DNA of 6,339 nucleotides from NCBI GenBank assembly GCA_007122555.1, contig SKTL01000500.1:1-6339 (forward strand), in the 5' to 3' direction. This DNA comes from Thermomicrobiaceae bacterium. GTDB lineage: Bacteria > Chloroflexota > Chloroflexia > Thermomicrobiales > Thermomicrobiaceae. Under the pieces are notes generated by a model. The model was not told the DNA's origin. It searched no databases and saw only the letters and a list, made by a program, of their open reading frames with translations. Positions 1 through 5,695 of this stretch are shown in pieces. Positions within the stretch are counted from its first letter, which is position 1; each line of letters begins with the position of its first letter. Position numbers and translations under genes: made by a program.

Positions 1-218
1 GCGCCGGACATCCCCCGGATCATCTTTTCGTAGAGTTTGCCGACATTGAACGGGTTCTCTCCGATCAGCAGCGGCCGCATCTTGTGAACCAGCTCGTTTA
101 CGCCAGCGCCCCAGTAGGCCTCGCCAAGCCCGGTCACGCCTTCATCTGTACTGATGCGAACCAGCACCCAGTCGAAGTTTCCGGCGATCACGGCTGTCTG
201 AACATCGGTTATTTTCAC
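1..218 (-). CDS. Mandelate racemase/muconate lactonizing enzyme family protein (enolase superfamily), N-terminal part, cut by window edge
   Basis: Translation of the minus strand from a GTG at 218 gives 72 residues with no stop before the left edge. It begins VKITDVQTAV and continues with VRISTDEGVTGLGEAYWG and later RPLLIGENPFNVGKLYEKM. This is the typical N-terminal capping domain of enolase-superfamily enzymes: the K-I-T-D-V start, the T-D-E-G-x-x-G-x-G-E loop, and a L-I-G-E-x-P-x-x-x-x-x-L-Y-E-K-M helix. Members abstract a proton alpha to a carboxylate in a Mg-dependent reaction, commonly dehydrating sugar acids or racemising/cycloisomerising aromatic acids. The catalytic barrel lies outside the window, so the substrate cannot be named. 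The start is supported by a purine-rich AGGGAGAG ending about 5 bases upstream. The gene is co-oriented with and downstream of the iclR-type gene, suggesting an IclR-controlled catabolic operon, though a structured 178-base gap separates them. Confidence 0.85.
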   Translation of the reverse strand, partial: MKITDVQTAVIAGNFDWVLVRISTDEGVTGLGEAYWGAGVNELVHKMRPLLIGENPFNVGKLYEKMIRGMSG

Positions 219-242
219 TGAGCTCTCCCTTTCGTTCCGTTT

Positions 243-300
243 CTACGAATCAGGGCAACCGTGTGCCGGTTGCCCTCATCTCCTGATCGCAGATTCGTGG
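243..300 (-). repeat. Two-tier inverted repeat (hairpin) upstream of the enolase-superfamily gene
   Basis: The inner stem is a perfect 10-bp inverted repeat: AGGGCAACCG at 252-261 and CGGTTGCCCT at 267-276, with a 5-base loop. An outer stem, ACGAATC at 245-251 with GATTCGT at 292-298, encloses it and extends by a G-T and a C-G pair to 243/300. It lies about 25 bases upstream of the GTG at 218. Neither strand has a T-run after the stem, so it is not a classical intrinsic terminator. Possible roles are an mRNA processing or stabilising element between iclR and the downstream gene, or a protein-binding site. Confidence 0.6.
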
Positions 301-333
301 ACAACATTCGGATTCGCACCGAAGCATTGTCCA
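298..333 (-). repeat. Second hairpin in the iclR downstream gap, overlapping the first
   Basis: TGGACAA at 298-304 pairs perfectly with TTGTCCA at 327-333. After a small internal loop (CA opposite GCA), TTCGG at 307-311 pairs with CCGAA at 319-323 around a 7-base loop. Bases 298-300 are also used by the outer stem of the neighbouring hairpin, so the two structures compete at that edge. There is no T-run on either side. Confidence 0.5.
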
Positions 334-396
334 TTGCGGCTGTTACCGTGTTGGGGACGTCAGTGACGAAGAAATGACTGCGGAAATCGCCACTGA

Positions 397-1209
397 CTAT
401 GTGTCACTAATGGCGGCCGGCGACGAGAGCGGCTCCGAACCGTTGCCGCCGTCCCTCGTTGAATCAGCGAAACCGAATTTCTCGGATATTCTCCGGGCGG
501 TTCCAAGCAGCGCAGGGGAAAGCTCATGCGCACGCTCAAGGGTCATGCGGATCGTAGGGCCAGAAATGCTGATGGCCGCGATCGGCAGCCCGGCATTGCC
601 CAGCACCGGGGCGCCGACACAACGAATTCCCTCTTCGTTCTCGACGTCGTCGATCGCATATCCCAGGTCCCGAATGTCTGCCAGCGACTGTTCGAGTTCC
701 TCGCGACTGGTAATGGTATTCTGCGTCCGTTCAGTGAAGGAGATCCGCCCCAGCAGCATGGCCCGTTCGACCTCTGGCAGAAACGCCAGAATCGCCTTTC
801 CAAGCGACGTGCTGTGCAGCGGATTCCTGGTGCCGACTACCGAGTACATTCGCGCAGCGCTGACACTCTCGACTTTGTCGAGATAGAGTACCTCGTTGTC
901 TTCCAGCACACCAAGATGCACCGACTCTCCAGCTTCCTGGCAGAGCGCTTCCAGGTCAGGCCTGGCAAGCTGGGGCAACTGGGCATGCTCAATCAGGCGC
1001 TTGCTCAGGCTGAGCATCTTGGTGCCCAGCCGGTAACGGCCATCCTGGCCACTCGCCACGTACCCGCGAGCCGCCAGAGTGCTGATCAATCGATACGTTG
1101 TCGGCCGGGTCAACCCGCACCGCTCCGCAACTTCCGGAGCAGAGAGCGGTTGCCCGGAGAACGCGAGACACTCCAGAACATCCAGCGCCTTGAGTACCGT
1201 ACGAGACAC
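397..1209 (-). CDS. IclR-family transcriptional regulator
   Basis: A 270-residue protein of normal IclR length. Residues 2-62 form the winged helix-turn-helix: SRTVLKALDVLECLA, then APEVAERCGLTRPTTYRLISTL (recognition helix around 34-45) and a wing ending DGRYRLG. From about residue 75 onward is the IclR effector-binding domain, with the family signatures NPLHSTSLGKAILA and EEGIRCVGAPVLG followed by a G-x-P-I-A-A-I-S-I-S-G-P strand. Such proteins bind operators as dimers or tetramers and respond to small carboxylates or aromatic acids. I chose the GTG at 1209 because AGGGAGGG (1215-1222) sits at ideal spacing and the family similarity begins at the next residues. An in-frame extension to a GTG at 1389 would add 60 residues with no IclR likeness. 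It probably controls the downstream enolase-superfamily gene, itself, and perhaps the divergent gene at 1773. The effector is unknown. Confidence 0.92.
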   Translation of the reverse strand: MSRTVLKALDVLECLAFSGQPLSAPEVAERCGLTRPTTYRLISTLAARGYVASGQDGRYRLGTKMLSLSKRLIEHAQLPQLARPDLEALCQEAGESVHLGVLEDNEVLYLDKVESVSAARMYSVVGTRNPLHSTSLGKAILAFLPEVERAMLLGRISFTERTQNTITSREELEQSLADIRDLGYAIDDVENEEGIRCVGAPVLGNAGLPIAAISISGPTIRMTLERAHELSPALLGTARRISEKFGFADSTRDGGNGSEPLSSPAAISDT

Positions 1210-1214
1210 AGTTT

Positions 1215-1222
1215 CCCTCCCT
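1215..1222 (-). promoter_or_regulatory. Strong ribosome binding site that fixes the iclR start at 1209
   Basis: On the minus strand the sequence reads AGGGAGGGAAACTGTG. GGAGG lies six bases before the GTG. No comparable site precedes the upstream in-frame GTG at 1389. Confidence 0.8.
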
Positions 1223-1405
1223 GGCGACCGCGAATTCCCTACTCGCCACACTGGCTGGCGACCGCCGTGAATGACGCTGGAATACCAACTTCCCTGTAGT
1301 AACGCATGATGATCGCGCGCTGCTAAAGTCGAATTGGTTGAATGCGTGAACGATACCTCAATACTTGAACGGCTATTCAAATTTTGCACTCATTTCGCAT
1401 TTACC

Positions 1406-1417
1406 GCTATTAATAGC
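1406..1417. promoter_or_regulatory. Perfect 12-bp palindrome over the iclR -10 box, candidate operator
   Basis: GCTATTAATAGC reads identically on both strands and fully covers the -10 hexamer at 1410-1415. A dimeric regulator bound here would block the promoter. IclR autorepression is common in the family, so the adjacent IclR protein is the natural candidate, by inference. Confidence 0.45.
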
Positions 1418-1438
1418 ACTCCCGGATACCGGTGTCAA
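1410..1438 (-). promoter_or_regulatory. Sigma-70-type promoter for the iclR-type gene
   Basis: On the minus strand a perfect -35 box TTGACA (1438-1433) is followed by a 17-base spacer and a -10-like TATTAA (1415-1410, four of six consensus bases). Transcription would start near 1403. This is the best promoter-like sequence in the window. Confidence 0.65.
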
Positions 1439-1549
1439 GACTACGAAGCGGCGCCGGCGACGATTATCCTTCAGGCGAGCCGTTCAAGCAATTCAGTCAC
1501 ACTGACAGGATCGAATCACCCTTTGGACCATCTAACCGAGACCGGTTTG

Positions 1550-1563
1550 GTTCGCGAACGTTC
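1550..1563. repeat. Overlapping palindromes, candidate regulator site
   Basis: GTTCGCGAAC (1550-1559) is a perfect 10-bp palindrome. It overlaps GAACGTTC (1556-1563), a perfect 8-bp palindrome. The arrangement gives three alternating GTTC/GAAC half-sites. It lies on the side of the intergenic region nearer the isomerase-like gene and may be an operator for it. Confidence 0.3.
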
Positions 1564-1673
1564 AGGCAAATAGAGTAGAGTTAGGAACAACCGTCCGTAC
1601 GGCGGATGACGCCAGCGAAGATCGACGCACGCAGGTCTGAGGCGAAGTCTACATCCGCCATGAATTGAGTTTG

Positions 1674-1691
1674 CTGGCGGCATTCCGCCGG
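1674..1691 (+). repeat. Small GC-rich hairpin before the isomerase-like gene
   Basis: CTGGCGG at 1674-1680 and CCGCCGG at 1685-1691 form a 7-bp stem with one G-T pair and a CATT loop. If translation starts at 1704 or 1773, this is in the 5' leader; if it starts at 1665 it is coding. It has no terminator-like T-run. Confidence 0.3.
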
Positions 1692-1772
1692 TGGATTTGT
1701 CTGGTGACTACCGTGAACACAGAACCCGGTGCGGTGTCAGGCGCCGCGGTGAGCGAAGCGGGTGGAACAATC

Positions 1773-2825
1773 GTGCCTAAACAACGGCCAGCACGCGCAT
1801 TACCGATCTGGGAGCACATCACGCTGCTTCCCAACCCCTTGCCCGAAATTGACGAAAGCCATGTTGATCTCCGGTGTCGAGTCTTCTCTCATAATGCGAC
1901 CATGCCGGTAATGATCGAGCCGGACGGGTCGCGCAGTTCCGCCAAACCGATCGCGTTGCAACGACTTGCGGCCGCGGCCGATCGGCACGGGGCCTTCTTC
2001 AGTCTGGGCGATCTGCAACCAGCTTTCGATAAGCCGTCAATCTTCGGCGAGTTGCGAACGATTCGCGACAACCACCCGAATGTGGTGATGTTCGCCGAGT
2101 TGCCCGCGAGCCGGCTCATCCCGCAACCAGATACTCCGCTGCTCGAACTGGAGCAGGTGCAGCGCACCGTGAACGAACTTGGCCTGAACGGCCTGCTGAT
2201 CAATCTCAACGGTATTCAGCAGTCGTTCAAGAGCCGGTATGGTGCGACCTCCGCCGGAACACTGGCGATGCTGGAAGAGCTCTGCGCATCACTCGAGATG
2301 CCGGTTATTCCCCGCTCGCTGACCGGGATCCCTCGCCACATTTGCCGGATCATGATCGAGCGCGGAATCTCCGGGGTGATGGTTGGCGGCGCCGAAGTCG
2401 TCGACGACTGGTTACGCGAGAATCGACCAACCCAGGGTGAGCTTGCCGAGCGCTATCGGCAGAAACACGAGGCGTTTATCGGTTGGGGGATGCCGACGGT
2501 CGCGGCGATCCGAATGCTTAGAGGCATCGGGATCCCGATCATCAGTGACGGCAGAATAGACACCGGCCTCGACGCCGCCAAGGCGATGATCCTGGGCGCA
2601 GATGTCGTCGGCGTCAAACTGGCTGGCAGCCGATCAGGCGAAGATAGCGACGAAGCAATCGAGCGGGATATTCTCAGTTTCACCGCTGACTTTCGTGCGG
2701 CGATGTTTCTCAGTGGCGCAGCTAATCTCGTTACCCTGCCGCAGATCCCGTTTGTTGCCGTCGGCGAGACGCGGGAATGGCTGGAAGCTGCCGAGACGCT
2801 CTGGAAGCAGGATCAGCAGCAATAG
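1773..2825 (+). CDS. Type 2 isopentenyl-diphosphate isomerase-like (FMN-dependent TIM-barrel) protein with altered active site
   Basis: A 350-residue protein matching the length and layout of type 2 isopentenyl-diphosphate isomerase (IDI-2), an FMN/Mg enzyme of isoprenoid synthesis. Family-like blocks: NPLPEIDESHVDL (21-33), NLNGIQ (144-149), VGGAE (204-208), GWGMPT (237-242), RIDTGLDAAKAMILGA (261-276), FRAAMFLSGA (307-316) and VAVGETREWL (328-337). Recalled IDI-2 signatures are changed: RK before EH is missing (IWEH, 12-15), S-M-T-G-G reads EPDGS (49-53), G-S-Q-R reads GDLQ (79-82), H-x-N-x-x-Q-E reads NLNGIQQ, V-K-E reads PRS (180-182). FMN binding and isomerase activity are therefore doubtful. 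The GTG at 1773 has GGTGG seven bases upstream and fits the family N-terminus. In-frame starts at 1665 (TTG), 1704 and 1713 remain possible. It is divergent from iclR and may share its control. An alternative is another FMN-dependent alpha-hydroxy-acid dehydrogenase-like protein. Confidence 0.8.
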   Translation: MPKQRPARALPIWEHITLLPNPLPEIDESHVDLRCRVFSHNATMPVMIEPDGSRSSAKPIALQRLAAAADRHGAFFSLGDLQPAFDKPSIFGELRTIRDNHPNVVMFAELPASRLIPQPDTPLLELEQVQRTVNELGLNGLLINLNGIQQSFKSRYGATSAGTLAMLEELCASLEMPVIPRSLTGIPRHICRIMIERGISGVMVGGAEVVDDWLRENRPTQGELAERYRQKHEAFIGWGMPTVAAIRMLRGIGIPIISDGRIDTGLDAAKAMILGADVVGVKLAGSRSGEDSDEAIERDILSFTADFRAAMFLSGAANLVTLPQIPFVAVGETREWLEAAETLWKQDQQQ

Positions 2826-2846
2826 CCGTTCGCAACCTTCCGGCTA
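2823..2846. repeat. Inverted repeat spanning both stop codons of the convergent genes
   Basis: TAGCCG at 2823-2828 and CGGCTA at 2841-2846 are perfect inverted copies separated by 12 bases. The left arm contains the TAG stop of the plus-strand isomerase-like gene, and the right arm contains the TAG stop of the minus-strand anti-sigma gene. It could act as a short bidirectional hairpin, but there is no T-run on either side, so terminator function is uncertain. Confidence 0.4.
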
Positions 2847-3107
2847 GTCGCGCGCGCCTTTGTCTTCCGGAGCCTTATGACAGAGCCGGTTGACCAGATC
2901 AGACTCAAACTCGGCGCTAATTTCCCGAAACTCGGCGGAGCGATAGGCGGCTACCGTCTCGTTCAGCGCTGATTCGGCCTGTGCGCAGGTCTTGCATTGC
3001 TCGAGATGCTCGTCGATTCGCGCGACCAGCTCAGGATCGGGATCGGTTGAATCGCAGGCGGCAATAAGCTCGGCCAGCTTCTGACAATAGGGGCTATCGA
3101 TGTTCAT
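2844..3107 (-). CDS. Zinc-binding anti-sigma factor (ZAS domain), small and cytosolic
   Basis: An 87-residue protein with the zinc anti-sigma signature H34-x3-C38-x2-C41 (HLEQCKTC), plus C8 exactly 26 residues before the histidine. This gives C-x25-H-x3-C-x2-C. From memory, the thiol-sensing anti-sigma RsrA of Streptomyces has the same spacing (C11, H37, C41, C44). Such proteins hold a cognate ECF sigma factor inactive and release it on a signal. There is no hydrophobic stretch that could span a membrane, so it should act in the cytoplasm, arguing for an internal signal such as oxidant or zinc status. C18 and C76 are extra cysteines. Its ATG overlaps the sigma gene's TGA as ATGA (3104-3107), with AGGAG five bases upstream, so the two are translationally coupled and are the expected partners. 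Redox sensing is inferred, not shown. Confidence 0.85.
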   Translation of the reverse strand: MNIDSPYCQKLAELIAACDSTDPDPELVARIDEHLEQCKTCAQAESALNETVAAYRSAEFREISAEFESDLVNRLCHKAPEDKGARD

Positions 3108-3748
3108 GCGTCTCCTCGTTCGTGTTCAGATGCGGACCGAGTCGATTCCTGAAGATAAGGCGCCAGTTTCTGACGCAATTCCAGACGAGCCCGGTGCAGG
3201 CGGACCTTAAGCGCACTTTCGGATATGCCGAGTACCCCGGCCGCTTCCCTGGTGGTCAATCCTTCGACGTCGCGAAGCACAAACGCGGTGCGCAATGACT
3301 CCGGCAGATGAGACACCGCACCGTTCATCGCGTCGAGGAGCTCGGCGTCCAGAAGCTCCCGGCTCGGTTCGACCGAGGTACTCGACAGCGACTGCCAGGA
3401 CTGATCGGCCTCGTCATGGATAATCCGCTCGATATCGTCGGTCACGACCGCGCGCCGGGCGCGGAGTCGCATGAGCGCGGTATTGATGACGATTCGATGC
3501 AGCCATGTTCCCAGTCCGCTCTCGCCGCGGAATGAATCAATCCGGTCACATGCCCGGATGAACGCTTCCTGCAAGACATCCTCCGCCTCGTCAGGATCAC
3601 CCATCAGTTGCCCCGCAAGTCGAAGGAGCCGTGGTGCATAGAACTTGAGCAGGCAAGTGCACGCCATTCGGTCCCGGCGACGCAAGCCGCTGAGGAGCTC
3701 GCGTTCATCATCGTAGATGCTCAGGTCGATTTCCCAGGGTTTCTCCAT
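3104..3748 (-). CDS. ECF-family (group 4) RNA polymerase sigma factor
   Basis: A 214-residue protein with the two-domain ECF layout. Region 2 is about residues 33-100, with the DPDEAEDVLQEAFIRA core (51-66) for core polymerase and -10 binding, followed by SFRGESGLGTWLHRIVINTA. After an acidic, serine-rich linker (about 101-138), region 4 (about 141-196) has LPESLRTAFVLRDVEGLTT and the helix-turn-helix AAGVLGISESALKVRLHRAR, which reads the -35 element. No region 1.1 or 3 is present, as expected. The ATG at 3748 overlaps the upstream SulP stop as TGATG and follows AGAGG by four bases. A GTG at 3751 would add one residue and sits too close to that site. The anti-sigma gene follows with an ATGA overlap. 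ECF genes usually activate their own operon, so SulP may belong to its regulon; I could not identify a clear ECF promoter. The target stress is unknown. Confidence 0.93.
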   Translation of the reverse strand: MEKPWEIDLSIYDDERELLSGLRRRDRMACTCLLKFYAPRLLRLAGQLMGDPDEAEDVLQEAFIRACDRIDSFRGESGLGTWLHRIVINTALMRLRARRAVVTDDIERIIHDEADQSWQSLSSTSVEPSRELLDAELLDAMNGAVSHLPESLRTAFVLRDVEGLTTREAAGVLGISESALKVRLHRARLELRQKLAPYLQESTRSASEHERGDA

Positions 3749-5685
3749 CACGCCTCTTCTTCTGCGTCTTCCGGCTCGCGGGATCCGTACGGCATGTCAT
3801 CCGGAAACTCGCGATTGATCGCGGCGACCGCGTCATTGACCGTGAGATGTGTTCGATCCGGTCCGATCATCTGCATCAGCAACGTGTGACGCATCCGTTC
3901 CAGCACGTTCAACTTGAATCCTGCCAGATGCATCGTGACGCCTGCCGCCGAGAGTCGCAAGTGAAGTTCCTCCAGTGTTTCCAGCGCGCTGGCGTCGATG
4001 TCGTTGATCGCCGTTCCCGCCAGCACGAAATGCTCGAGCGCCGGCCGGGCATGCAGCCTGGATGTCACCTCATCCTGAAGCTGCTGGGTGTTGGCAAAAT
4101 AGAGGCTCTCATCCACGCGGAAGAGGAGCACTCGCGGATCCGTCATCGTGCTGTGTCGTTCGATGTTCCGGTAGACGTCGGTTCCACGGATCAGGCCCAG
4201 CTCAACGAACGCTGGATGGCTAGTGCGCCACAGATACAGGCCAATTGAGGAGAGTACCCCAACAACAATCCCCAGTTCCACGCCAATGACCAGGACGGCG
4301 AGGAACGTCACGATCAACGTTGCCGCGTCCGCGCGACGGTACGCCCAGACGCGACGGAACGTGGTTGATTCAACCAGACCGGCTACCGCGACGATGACGA
4401 TCGCAGCGAGCGCTGCCCGCGGCAGATAGAAGAATGCCGGAGTAAGAAGCAAGACGGAGAGCAGAACGATTCCGGCAGTGATGATCGAAGCCATTCCGGT
4501 TCGCGCGCCCGACGTGTAGTTCAGTATCGACCGGCTGAAGCTACCGGTCACCGGAAAGCCACCACCGGCGGATGCCCCGAGATTAGCCGTCCCCAGCGCG
4601 ATCAACTCCTGGTTCGGGTCAACTCGCTCACGATCGCGACTCGCCAGCGACTTCGCAATCGAAATACTTTCCATAAAACCGACAAGACTGATCAGGATCG
4701 CCGCAGGCGCCAGCGCCTGAAACTGGGAGAGCTGGATCGACGGAAACGACGGCGCCGGCAACCCGGCGGGCACGACGCCAACAATCGAGACATTATGGCG
4801 CTGATCGAGTTGCATCAACCAGACGATGAACGTTGCGGCCGCGACGGTGATCAACGGACCGCTGCGCGCCAGAAAATTCGCAATTGTTCCCGAGATTCCA
4901 AGCTGCTCGAGGTGCGGGCGAGCGAGTCTCTGAAAGTAGAGAAGTGACAGAATGCTTCCCACGCCTATGGCGGTTGTAACCCCGTTGATCGTCCCGATCG
5001 CGCCGCCAAGCTCAATCATCTGGTCGAGAAACGTCTCATTTCGGCCGACGGCTAGTCCGAACAGATGGCCGACCTGTGAGGCGGCAATGATGAGTGCTGC
5101 GGCGTTGATAAACCCTGATAAGACCGGATGACTCAGGAAGTTGACGATAAATCCCGCGCGGAGAACCCCCATGAGAATCTGAAGAACGCCGACCATCAGG
5201 GCAAGGATCAGCGCCAGAGCGATATATTCCCCGGTTCCTTCCGCGGCCAGAGCGCCGACACTCGTCGCCGTCATGAGCGCCACGATCGCCACCGGGCCGA
5301 CGCCGAGCGCGCGCGAGGTGCCCATGAGCCCATATATGACAAGCGGAATAACGCTGGCGTAGAGGCCGACTTGCGGGGGGAGTCCCGCAAGCATCGCATA
5401 GGCCATTCCCTGCGGCACAAGCAGGACGGCGACGATGATACCGGCGATGAGGTCGCCAGAGAATTCTTCACGCCCATATCGAGGGATCCAGGCGAGCGCC
5501 GGGACCCAGCGAGTTACGTCAATACCGTCAGGAAGACGTTTCGGCAAAACCCCCGCTACCGCCGATCTCCAGAGTTCGGTGACGTCCGTCGACCGAACGT
5601 TGCGTTCCTGAGCTTCACTCCGGTCAGCCCGGTCAACGCGCTGACATACGACCGTTATGATAGTCTTCCCGGGCGCCGGCCACAA
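3748..5685 (-). CDS. SulP (SLC26-type) inorganic anion transporter with C-terminal STAS domain
   Basis: A 645-residue inner-membrane protein. The transporter domain spans about residues 76-486 and is strongly hydrophobic, starting with the SulP block LVPQGMAYAMLAGLPP and GLYASVIP (89-114). GGGFPVTGSFSRS (374-386) is the conserved half-helix region near the substrate site. Residues about 517-628 form the cytoplasmic STAS domain. Its NDIDASALETLEEL motif (561-574) keeps S566 at the position phosphorylated in SpoIIAA-type anti-sigma antagonists. SulP proteins carry sulfate, bicarbonate, chloride or dicarboxylates; the sequence alone does not decide, although sulfate is the usual default. Start: only TTG codons at 5685 and 5547 are available before the first membrane segment. 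I give the longer frame because its codon use looks coding. The TTG at 5547 (599 residues) fits the family N-terminus better. Its stop overlaps the sigma-factor start. The upstream SulP paralogue ends 10 bases before 5685. Confidence 0.93.
   Translation of the reverse strand: MWPAPGKTIITVVCQRVDRADRSEAQERNVRSTDVTELWRSAVAGVLPKRLPDGIDVTRWVPALAWIPRYGREEFSGDLIAGIIVAVLLVPQGMAYAMLAGLPPQVGLYASVIPLVIYGLMGTSRALGVGPVAIVALMTATSVGALAAEGTGEYIALALILALMVGVLQILMGVLRAGFIVNFLSHPVLSGFINAAALIIAASQVGHLFGLAVGRNETFLDQMIELGGAIGTINGVTTAIGVGSILSLLYFQRLARPHLEQLGISGTIANFLARSGPLITVAAATFIVWLMQLDQRHNVSIVGVVPAGLPAPSFPSIQLSQFQALAPAAILISLVGFMESISIAKSLASRDRERVDPNQELIALGTANLGASAGGGFPVTGSFSRSILNYTSGARTGMASIITAGIVLLSVLLLTPAFFYLPRAALAAIVIVAVAGLVESTTFRRVWAYRRADAATLIVTFLAVLVIGVELGIVVGVLSSIGLYLWRTSHPAFVELGLIRGTDVYRNIERHSTMTDPRVLLFRVDESLYFANTQQLQDEVTSRLHARPALEHFVLAGTAINDIDASALETLEELHLRLSAAGVTMHLAGFKLNVLERMRHTLLMQMIGPDRTHLTVNDAVAAINREFPDDMPYGSREPEDAEEEA
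5657..5685 (-). promoter_or_regulatory. Possible sigma-70-type promoter for the SulP-sigma-anti-sigma unit
   Basis: On the minus strand TTGTGG (5685-5680) is followed by a 17-base spacer and TATCAT (5662-5657, five of six matches to TATAAT). It would start transcription near 5650, inside the longest SulP frame. That would make the TTG at 5547 the working start from this promoter. The -35 box is only a half match. Confidence 0.35.
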
Positions 5686-5695
5686 ACGCGCAGAG

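Larger units (their letters stand above)
1210..1772. other. Divergent intergenic control region between the iclR-type gene and the isomerase-like gene
   Basis: About 560 bases with no convincing gene. The minus-strand part from about 1403 to 1210 would be the iclR leader (about 195 bases). It contains an 11-bp direct repeat, CTGGCGACCGC, at 1221-1231 and 1255-1265, and an inverted repeat TTGAA-N6-TTCAA at 1365-1380. Further right are several short palindromes: 1406-1417, 1493-1505, 1550-1563 and 1595-1602. A small hairpin (1674-1691) lies just before the isomerase-like gene. Some of the right end (1665-1772) would be coding if that gene starts earlier than chosen here. I found no strong plus-strand promoter. 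Confidence 0.6.

Noticed and set aside
243..333. Intrinsic transcription terminator after iclR
   Set aside because: The stems are strong but no T-run follows on either strand, so I list them only as inverted repeats.
526..1299. A long plus-strand open frame (257 codons) antisense to the iclR-type gene
   Set aside because: Its translation is rich in arginine, glutamine and proline, has no recognisable domain, and it lies entirely over a well-supported IclR protein on the other strand. The same applies to the open frame at 374-886.
1210..1389. A 60-residue N-terminal extension of the IclR protein from a GTG at 1389
   Set aside because: The extension has no IclR similarity, while the GTG at 1209 has a near-ideal ribosome binding site and the normal family N-terminus follows it directly.
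1370..1400. Possible leader peptides (6-7 codons, minus strand) just downstream of the iclR promoter
   Set aside because: Two overlapping ATG frames end within 8 codons, but neither has a convincing ribosome binding site or a regulatory codon run.
1334..1573. A 79-codon plus-strand open frame in the divergent intergenic region
   Set aside because: It has no good ribosome binding site, no recognisable family and mixed codon use. It also overlaps the iclR promoter.
1547..1576. Plus-strand promoter for the isomerase-like gene (TTGGTT, 18-base spacer, TAGAGT)
   Set aside because: Both boxes are poor matches to consensus, and the level of similarity is expected by chance in several hundred bases.
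5582..5608. ECF-type promoter (GGAAC followed by CGTC on the minus strand) before the SulP gene
   Set aside because: The spacer is about 19 bases instead of the usual 16-17, and no conserved -10 motif for this sigma group is known to me.
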